Source: Ichthyophonus hoferi
Lineage: Eukaryota > Opisthokonta > Ichthyosporea > Ichthyophonida > Ichthyophonidae
Direction of reading: 5' to 3'
NCBI GenBank assembly: GCA_002751075.1
Contig: NAOQ01000237.1
Coordinates: 73,361-100,631 of the forward strand
DNA: 27,271 bases
The translations under genes and the position numbers were made by a program. This document shows, in pieces, positions 21,051 through 27,271 of the stretch. The notes below the pieces were generated by a model, which saw only the letters and a list, made by a program, of their open reading frames with translations, made no database searches and had not been told where the DNA came from. Within the stretch, counting starts at the first letter, position 1; each line of letters opens with the position of its first letter.

Positions 21051-21751
21051 CAGATTTAGATTGCACCAACGTTTTTTCCAGACTATATATGGAACAACAA
21101 TTGATTGTTGGTAATATTAAATAAATATAACTATACGGGAAAAACACTTAAATCAATTAAATAATCCTGTTTTAATTTTAATTTTATGTCCAATATATTA
21201 TTTATATTATCTATTTTACCACTCTATTCCTATTCGTATTACAACATTACCATCATGCCATCATATTTCCTACCTCCTCCAATTCCAAAACAGTACTGGC
21301 CTCATGAGGATTCTATGAGCCGCATGTAACATACTTTAGCCAATCATTAGATCTTATAGTGATGTAGATGCAATCACTGCATAGCTTTGGGATATCAATT
21401 GGTTTAGTTTTTTATCTCGTGATAAAATGCCAAGGCTCATTAAAAATTAAATTTTTAAAAATTGGAATGTAATTGATTCACAATCCCAACACCAATTAAA
21501 ATAAAAGTAAGACAAAATCAACTATCAACCATTATTGGTATTTTAAAATATAACCAATAAAACAGTAAAATAATTTTAAAGTCTTCCTATTTGGCACATG
21601 TTGAACCATACATGGAATTAGTATTTTTCTTATTCGCTTTTATTATAAATACTATTATTTATTAGTATTATTATATTATATTATATTATATATTATTATT
21701 GCTTGCACTTTTACTTCTAATTATATCTTATAGATATACCGCACTTCTACC

Positions 21752-21764
21752 CTATATATAAAGG
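21752..21764 (+). promoter_or_regulatory. TATA box of the Ysc84-like gene
   Basis: CTATATATAAAGG lies about 100 bp before the start codon, in the expected orientation. It is followed by a pyrimidine-rich leader (CCTTTTCTTCCGTCAACCTC) ending at the ATG. A two-codon upstream frame (ATGTTATAA, 21800-21808) lies in that leader. Confidence 0.55.
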
Positions 21765-21862
21765 TTTCACATATAATTTTTTTTTTGCATACGTTTCACA
21801 TGTTATAAACACCTTTCCTACTATATTCCTTTTCTTCCGTCAACCTCATTCCCACCCACGCC

Positions 21863-23395
21863 ATGCCCAATCCCATCCCTCAAAACCTCACCACCCAGGT
21901 GAACAAAGCCTCCAGTGTTCTTAAAGGATTCACAGCACCAAAGACAAAATACCTCAAAAGCGCCGATAGATTTTTCATTCCGGCAGACGTCCTTGAAAAA
22001 TGTCGTGGCCTAGCTGTCATCTCTGTCATCAGGGCTGGAGTATTCTGTGCCATTAAAGGTGGCAGTGGTATTGTGTTGGCCAAACAGAGACAAACTAACG
22101 ATTGGTCATCTCCTGCAGCCATCAGCCTGTTAGGCCTAAGTGGTGGCTTTGCTTTTGGTGTGGAATTAACTAATTTTGTTCTGGTGTTAAATACAGAAGA
22201 TGCAGTGAGTGCCTTTGCTAGAGGGAATGTGACTTTAGGTGCCAATCTCTCTGTTGCAGCCGGGCCTGTAGGAAGGTCCATGGAAGCTGATGTTTCTGTA
22301 CATCATTTTGCAGCTGTGTTTACCTATGCAAAGACCAAGGGTTTATTTGCAGGTGTGTCATTAGAAGGTGCGGGGATTATTGTTAATGAAGGTACCAATA
22401 GGAAGTTTTACGGTCGGCAGATTACAGCTAAAGAGATATTAAGTTGTCGTGAGGTACCTTTATTGAAAGATCAAAATGATTTCTCGAGGTTGTATCACTG
22501 TTTGTTGCAGGGTACAGAGGGGGCGGGGGATAGGGACTATGATAATTATCGTCCCTCTTCTTCTAGTAAATCATCCAAGAAGGAGAAGGAGAGGGATTAT
22601 GGTAGTAATGATGACTATACTCCTGCCTCTAATGACCAAGTAACAAGAAGACAGGAGAGATACGTAGACTATAGTAAGAATGATAGCTATGGTACGTCAT
22701 ATGGGTCTAAGTCAAAGAGAAAGTCTGAAACTACGTCCTCATCTAAGAGAGGGACCTCTTCCTCTTACGGTGGTTCTAGTGCTAGTCAGACTAAGAGTGG
22801 TGGTGGTAGCTATGGTAACTCTATGCCCTCCAGTCAAAAGAAGTATGTTCCCCCCCAACGACCTACTGCAGCAGCTATGGGTACTGTAGGAGGTGCGGTA
22901 GGAGGTGCGGTAGGAGGGATAGCAGCGGGGTCATCCAGCGCCTCCCGTTATAGTAGTCACTATGAACCAAGCTCTGGTAATAGTAACTATCCATCAACCT
23001 CCTATTCGACCCCTAGTTACCCATCATACGACCATGCTAATAATAGTAGCCAATACAATACCGACCATAATTATAGTAGTACTAGTAGTAGTAGTCATCC
23101 ATACCCCTCCTACTCTACCCCTACCTACGACAACAATACCAACTATAGTAACTATAACAACCAGCCATCCAATGAAAACATCCCTCCCACTGTACCTACC
23201 CGTGTGAATTGGGATGACGTAGCGCTAGCCAGAGGAAAGGCTCTGTATAATTTTAATCAAGGTCAGCCTGGGGATTTGGATATGAGACAGGGAGATGAGA
23301 TAGTAATAGTTGTTAAGGATGATAATGGTTGGTGGCAGGGCCGTAACCTAGCAACTGGCTGCTATGGAGTGTTTCCTGGTGTGTATGTGCAGTAG
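21863..23395 (+). CDS. Ysc84/SH3YL1-like SYLF and SH3 domain protein
   Basis: The SYLF (Ysc84) domain binds phosphoinositides and, in yeast Ysc84/Lsb3, actin. These proteins act in endocytosis and cortical actin, or in membrane ruffling for animal SH3YL1. This product has 510 aa in one exon. Residues 1-215 are the SYLF domain, starting with the typical NPIPQNL and containing FIPADVLEKCRGLAVISVI, GGSGIVLAK, SVAAGPVGR, YAKTKGLFAGVSLEG and NRKFYG. Residues 216-450 are low-complexity, rich in Ser, Tyr, Asn and Pro, with a GGAVGGAVGGIAAG stretch. Residues 459-510 are an SH3 domain with ALYNF, GDLDMRQGDEI, NGWW and a terminal FPGVYV in place of the usual FPxNYV. Human SH3YL1 is about 340 aa, so the linker is expanded. 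The lack of introns contrasts with the other genes here. Confidence 0.95.
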   Translation: MPNPIPQNLTTQVNKASSVLKGFTAPKTKYLKSADRFFIPADVLEKCRGLAVISVIRAGVFCAIKGGSGIVLAKQRQTNDWSSPAAISLLGLSGGFAFGVELTNFVLVLNTEDAVSAFARGNVTLGANLSVAAGPVGRSMEADVSVHHFAAVFTYAKTKGLFAGVSLEGAGIIVNEGTNRKFYGRQITAKEILSCREVPLLKDQNDFSRLYHCLLQGTEGAGDRDYDNYRPSSSSKSSKKEKERDYGSNDDYTPASNDQVTRRQERYVDYSKNDSYGTSYGSKSKRKSETTSSSKRGTSSSYGGSSASQTKSGGGSYGNSMPSSQKKYVPPQRPTAAAMGTVGGAVGGAVGGIAAGSSSASRYSSHYEPSSGNSNYPSTSYSTPSYPSYDHANNSSQYNTDHNYSSTSSSSHPYPSYSTPTYDNNTNYSNYNNQPSNENIPPTVPTRVNWDDVALARGKALYNFNQGQPGDLDMRQGDEIVIVVKDDNGWWQGRNLATGCYGVFPGVYVQ

Positions 23396-26300
23396 AAAGG
23401 GGTTAGGGTTTATATGCAGTACATATATAAAAATATAGAATAGGATACAGTGGGAGAGGGTGGTATGATGTATTATATTTCATATTTATAGAGATAAAAT
23501 GAGTCTATTAGCTCTCATACTATATACTATATTATATTATATCCTTCTAAATTATATCTCAGTATATACCACTATCTCCTACTATACTATATTATACCTT
23601 ATTATACTACACTACCATACCATATCCTACTATTCCATACTTTATCATATTGTCCCATTGGTACTTATTTTACTATTTTGTGAAATATCTTCTCTTATCC
23701 TACCCTGTATTGTGTCTTGGTGCTCCTCCTAGCCCGTTGTAACCATGGCAGCCTCGAAAGACTATTAGTTGGATATTGTCGATATATGACATACTTCACT
23801 TGCAGGTGTAGCATAGTAGAATAAGCTGATATGCACCAATACACATGCCGTGTTATTTGGTTTAACTTTTGATATATAACTTGTATTGTCTTGGATATAA
23901 TTAATATACATGCACATAGATTATCCTTTATGATTGATGTTATATTTATTATTTATTTTATTATAGTGAAGCAATTGGAGCACAGAGAGGCTTCTTATAT
24001 ACATAATATAATTCCACACTATATATATTAGTACTTAAACAACAAAATGCTTTTTATTATAGATGATATACAGGAGAGAAAATACATGTAGTCATAGATA
24101 AAGGGAGATGGAGAGAGAGTGGAGGTCTGTTTACATATATACATATACTAGACACTATACTAGTTATAGTGTAGTACTCACTGGTAGTAAGCATTGTCAG
24201 GTTAATCCCACATTATTCTACTATCACCCAAGACTGGACCTTTCCCTTTTATATATGAAAATACATATACATATATTCGCTAAATAAAAATACAAACATA
24301 AATTTAAATATTATCAAATTTGTTTTTAGGATGGTTTGAGCTATTGCAGTGCCTTTATTGATCTTTGATATTGTTTTCCCTGAAGTATACATAAAACGAA
24401 CTAGGAAAAAGCATATGTTCAAAACAATAGTAAATAAATGTTGAAGTGTTACATGTATGTATTGTTAAACTGTTATAAAGGTTTAAATACATGCTATAGA
24501 ATGAGTCACTGTGCATACTGGAAGAAATATAGCCTTTTATGCTAGTATAAGTTATAACTAGCTAATTACACCTGTTCTGAAAAATGCAAATCAATTATGT
24601 ATTTAAATTAATACACAATTAGCACAGATGATCTAACCCTAATTTGGCATTTGCCATAAAAATATTATGAAACATATTTAATCGTAATTTCATGAATTCA
24701 CTAGTAAACATAGATTTAGTGGAGGTAAAGAAAGATTGACACTTGAAGCTAAAATACTTACCTTTTTTCTTTTTTTCAGAAAAGGCTTATTTTCATTATA
24801 ACCCAACAATTTGGTATGAGAATCTGATATACTATATACTCCTTAAGCCCTGCCCGTGCATTTGAATGTCATGAACATCCCTTTTCAACTAGTTGGCAAA
24901 TTAACCTTCCCCCTTGACAGGATAAAACCACACACATGCAAAATATTCTTTTCGAGACATCTTTTGTAAAAGAGCCCTAAACATCAAACTAATTATTTAC
25001 ATTCCAAGTTATGGAAATTTATATTTTTTTTTCTTGAAATATCTATTTGGGAGTCACTGCTTATTTTTGGTATATCATTTTTTTATTGCCTTTCCTTACA
25101 GGTACTATATCATGTTTTATTAAATATTTATAGTATTCTTACGTTTATATATTGATTTTCTTTTAACTAAACACCTTCCCTGGTAAGAGTATTCTGCTTT
25201 ACCAAGAAGTCTGTCACATTTAAGCTTGGACGAGCTAATGTTGAAAGCATATATAGCTTTTCATTAGAAAGAGTATTGCAAGTTTTCTATATAATAATTA
25301 ATGTAAAGTATAAAAACTAAGTGCAATTTATGGTAACGTAATTTGTGACAGATTCTGGGCACAGAAATTAATTCAAAATACCTTTTAATTTGTGTACTAG
25401 CAGCTCTGTTAATTTTATTGTACAAGAGATAAATGGCTATTATGTGAAGAATTATTTTTGTTATAATAAATATTATGAATGTAATTACATATTTAAGGGG
25501 ATATATTACAACAGAAAATTTAAAGACGATGATAGCTATTTTTATATTATGAAATAGGCTTCCGTAGTGAATCCACTGACGCTACCTAACCTACAATTCG
25601 ATTTTATATACAAGGAATTATTTAATATCATAATTAATCTGCAAAATTATTTGCCATAAATTAGGAGCCTAGTCTCTATGGCTACCAACATATTAGAATA
25701 AATCCTTGAGTAATTTATGCCATTATGATGAGGGCTATGTCCTGGTTCAATGAACTATCTACCAATAATAAAGATTACAAACTTCTGTTAATGAAATACT
25801 GAATTGCAAGAGTGTTAAGTATTCTAGCCTAAATCTAGCCAGGTTAACAATTTATGAATTGGATCCCCATAGAGTAAAGAAATTGTATTATAATAATACC
25901 TCATTTATTTGTTTACTTATCTGTCTTAATATTGCCTCCAGAGCTGTTTATTCTTTCACTGCTGTCCTTTCATCCTTCACTTTTTTTTTTTTTTTTTTCA
26001 ATAAGCACCAGACAAAACATAGAAATGTTAGTATTATTATCCAAAAAAAATCCTTTCTCAAAGATCTTATATTTTTCATTTCTGTATTTTACCTCTAGTC
26101 AAATAGTCGGACCTATTACTGGATATTCATATATGATATGATAGTTGCATAACAACATATAATATCATTCACTGATGTATTTTTTGCTTCACAATTAAAA
26201 CAATAAAGCCTATATTTAATTGTATTTATATTAAAGTTGATTAATAAATTAAACTTGACGTGTATTTCACGCTTAGATTGAAGTCAAGTTATGTTGTAGT

Positions 26301-26473
26301 TGTGCAACACTAATATTAATTATATTTGTAATTCCTGATTCGTTGTGATAAAACTGATAAATCGTGTATGGTATTAAATTTTATATTAATTAATTACTTA
26401 ATTATTATAAAGCATCCATTGGTATGCAATATTCACGTGCCTTACTATATAACAACATGAAATATAAAAGATA

Positions 26474-26519
26474 GTTGTATTATATAATTGTATAATATAA
26501 TATAATTATATAATACAAC
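26474..26519. repeat. Perfect 16-bp inverted repeat upstream of the CDKAL1-like gene
   Basis: GTTGTATTATATAATT at 26474-26489 is exactly complementary to AATTATATAATACAAC at 26504-26519, with a 14-base AT loop. It ends about 90 bp before the start codon. It could be a cruciform-forming promoter element or a very small foldback element. Confidence 0.8.
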
Positions 26520-26585
26520 ATATAGTTTATATTATTCATATATATTTTACCAATACGCCTTTCTCTTTTCTGTCTGTGTTTGTTT

Positions 26586-26600
26586 ATGAACACACCCTAA
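26586..26600 (+). promoter_or_regulatory. Possible upstream open reading frame (4 codons)
   Basis: ATG AAC ACA CCC TAA ends eight bases before the proposed main ATG at 26609. If transcription starts upstream, ribosomes would meet this frame first, so it could dampen translation of the CDKAL1-like protein. The transcription start is unknown. Confidence 0.35.
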
Positions 26601-26608
26601 CCACAAAC

Positions 26609-27145
26609 ATGGCTTCTCCTGCTTGTAATAATGATATTGGTGACTTGGAAGATATGGCTGTGGATGTTGATGTTCAGAGAATTGGCCAGAGGGTGGTGGT
26701 TCCTAATCCTACCTTCAGAAGTAGGGTAAGTAAAAGAGTGTTGAAATTATTACAATCAAAACACAAAACATGAATAATTATTATAATGTGCAGTTTTTAA
26801 CTTCATTTGCCATTATCATAACATTATTTTTGCTTTATCTGCTGCTATAATAACATATCTTATTATAGTAATATACTATCTATGCTTGTATCTATGCATA
26901 TAGATATACATATATACATACATATATACATACATACATACATACATACATGCACGCACATACACGCACACACACACATATATATAGGCAATGCATAGAG
27001 CTAAAAAGTACTGTATTATAGAGACATAACGAGAAGCCAGCCAGTAAGGACATACCAGGTACACAGACTATCTGGGTGAAGACATGGGGGTGTGGTCATA
27101 ATAATAGTGATGGAGAGTATATGGCAGGTCAACTAGCTGCTTATG
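26609..27145 (+). CDS. CDKAL1: CDKAL1-like tRNA methylthiotransferase, first two exons (partial)
   Basis: This family of radical SAM enzymes converts t6A37 of tRNA-Lys(UUU) to ms2t6A. Exon 1 (26609-26725, 39 codons, starting [20 protein letters not shown]) has an acidic start like the animal protein. It joins in phase 0 to exon 2 (27022-27145) across GTAAGT...TTATAG. Exon 2 reads [20 protein letters not shown] and then [12 protein letters not shown]. This is the start of the methylthiotransferase domain, with its first cluster-binding cysteine at about residue 63; it is nearly the same as human CDKAL1 in this stretch. A GTAGGT donor follows, and the rest lies beyond the window, including the radical SAM CxxxCxxC and TRAM domains. 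The ATG context ACAAACATGG is good. Confidence 0.92.
26880..26991 (+). repeat. CATA/CACA repeat in intron 1 of the CDKAL1-like gene
   Basis: ATACATAC units, then ACGCACAC and CACACATATATAT, end about 30 bp before the exon-2 acceptor. The motif is the reverse complement of the TATG tract that follows exon 2. Confidence 0.9.
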
Positions 27146-27154
27146 GTAGGTGAA

Positions 27155-27271
27155 GTGTGTGTATGTATGTAGGTATGTATATATGTATGTATGTATGTAT
27201 GGTATGTATGTATGTATGTATGTATGTATGTATGTATGTATGTATGTATGCATGTATGTATGTATGTATGT
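27155..27271 (+). repeat. (TATG)n repeat in intron 2 of the CDKAL1-like gene
   Basis: The tract starts within about 10 bases of the exon-2 donor and runs to the window edge as nearly pure TATG units. Its full length is not visible. Confidence 0.95.

Larger units (their letters stand above)
17020..21862. other. Long spacer between uL4m and the Ysc84-like gene
   Basis: No recognised gene was found in almost 5 kb. Contents are the uL4m 3' end, short coding-like segments near 17191-17282 and 17837-18176, a 129-codon open frame (18535-18924), an inverted repeat pair (18916-20352) enclosing minus-strand frames, a GC hairpin (18422-18436), and CCAAT and TATA elements near the right end. It may be a graveyard of old elements, or it may hide a multi-exon gene I could not assemble. 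Confidence 0.5.
23396..26608. other. Spacer between the Ysc84-like and CDKAL1-like genes
   Basis: No gene was recognised on either strand. The first 270 bp include degenerate TACTATA-type sequence (about 23510-23660). There is an 8-bp hairpin ACACTATA/TATAGTGT near 24155-24175, a polypyrimidine run near 24765-24777, an 18-T run near 25981-25998, and a 16-bp palindrome at 26474-26519 close to the next gene. Short open frames here are AT-rich and do not look like protein. Confidence 0.6.

Noticed and set aside
21880-22281. 133-codon minus-strand frame, and plus-strand frames at 22680 and 22962
   Set aside because: They lie wholly inside the Ysc84-like coding region in other frames and have no family resemblance.
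23744-23767. ATG in good context (AACCATGGCAGCCTCG)
   Set aside because: The frame stops after seven codons, and no splice donor precedes the stop.
26876-27253. Two minus-strand frames rich in Tyr, Met, His, Thr and Val
   Set aside because: They cross the CATA and TATG tracts and are antisense to exon 2 of the CDKAL1-like gene.
1-27271. CRISPR arrays, rRNA genes, LTR or other virus-like elements, LINE reverse transcriptase
   Set aside because: No spaced repeat array, rRNA signature, long terminal repeat pair, reverse transcriptase or integrase motif was seen in the frames examined.

Overview
The window looks like nuclear DNA of an AT-rich eukaryote, most likely an opisthokont. Three of its four protein genes are split by many short GT-AG introns. 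Exons are clearly richer in G and C than introns and spacers, and simple repeats of the TATG, TATAA and TA types are everywhere. I cannot settle between an early-branching fungus and an early-branching animal or unicellular relative. The tRNA-Lys acceptor stem (U1-A72) and the wording of the Ysc84 domain lean fungal. The uL4m core and the presence of a CDKAL1-type enzyme lean animal-like. I see no bacterial operon, CRISPR array, rRNA or virus-like element.

Layout: (1) 1-6088 is mostly spacer with old repeats, CCAAT-box patches and weak minus-strand exon candidates. (2) 6089-9690 is a ten-exon plus-strand gene for cystathionine beta-synthase (CBS). It encodes only the catalytic core (355 aa by my splice model), without the C-terminal regulatory domains. 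(3) 9691-12099 is spacer with hairpins and two copies of a dispersed repeat. (4) 12100-12172 is a tRNA-Lys(UUU) gene with an upstream TATA-like element and a T-run terminator. (5) 13401-17019 is an eight-exon plus-strand gene for mitochondrial ribosomal protein uL4m (286 aa in my model). (6) 17020-21862 is a long spacer with a pair of inverted 65-bp arms and some unexplained reading frames. (7) 21863-23395 is an intronless gene for a Ysc84/SH3YL1-like protein (510 aa) behind a TATA box and a dense CCAAT cluster. (8) 26609 to the end holds the first two exons of a CDKAL1-like tRNA methylthiotransferase.

The genes are ordinary housekeeping genes with no operon logic: sulfur amino acid metabolism, mitochondrial translation, membrane/actin dynamics and tRNA modification. 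One functional link exists, because the CDKAL1 family modifies A37 of tRNA-Lys(UUU) and such a tRNA gene lies about 14 kb upstream.

I did not find a clear new molecular system. The most interesting structural signals are these: decayed upstream copies of exon starts inside the two longest CBS introns; complementary TATG/CATA tracts within an intron of uL4m and flanking an exon of the CDKAL1-like gene; a CBS enzyme cut down to its core; a three-copy CCAATA-containing repeat; and a transposon-like inverted pair at 18916/20352. Splice models come from reading frame, GT/AG sites and family similarity recalled from memory; no alignment or search was run.
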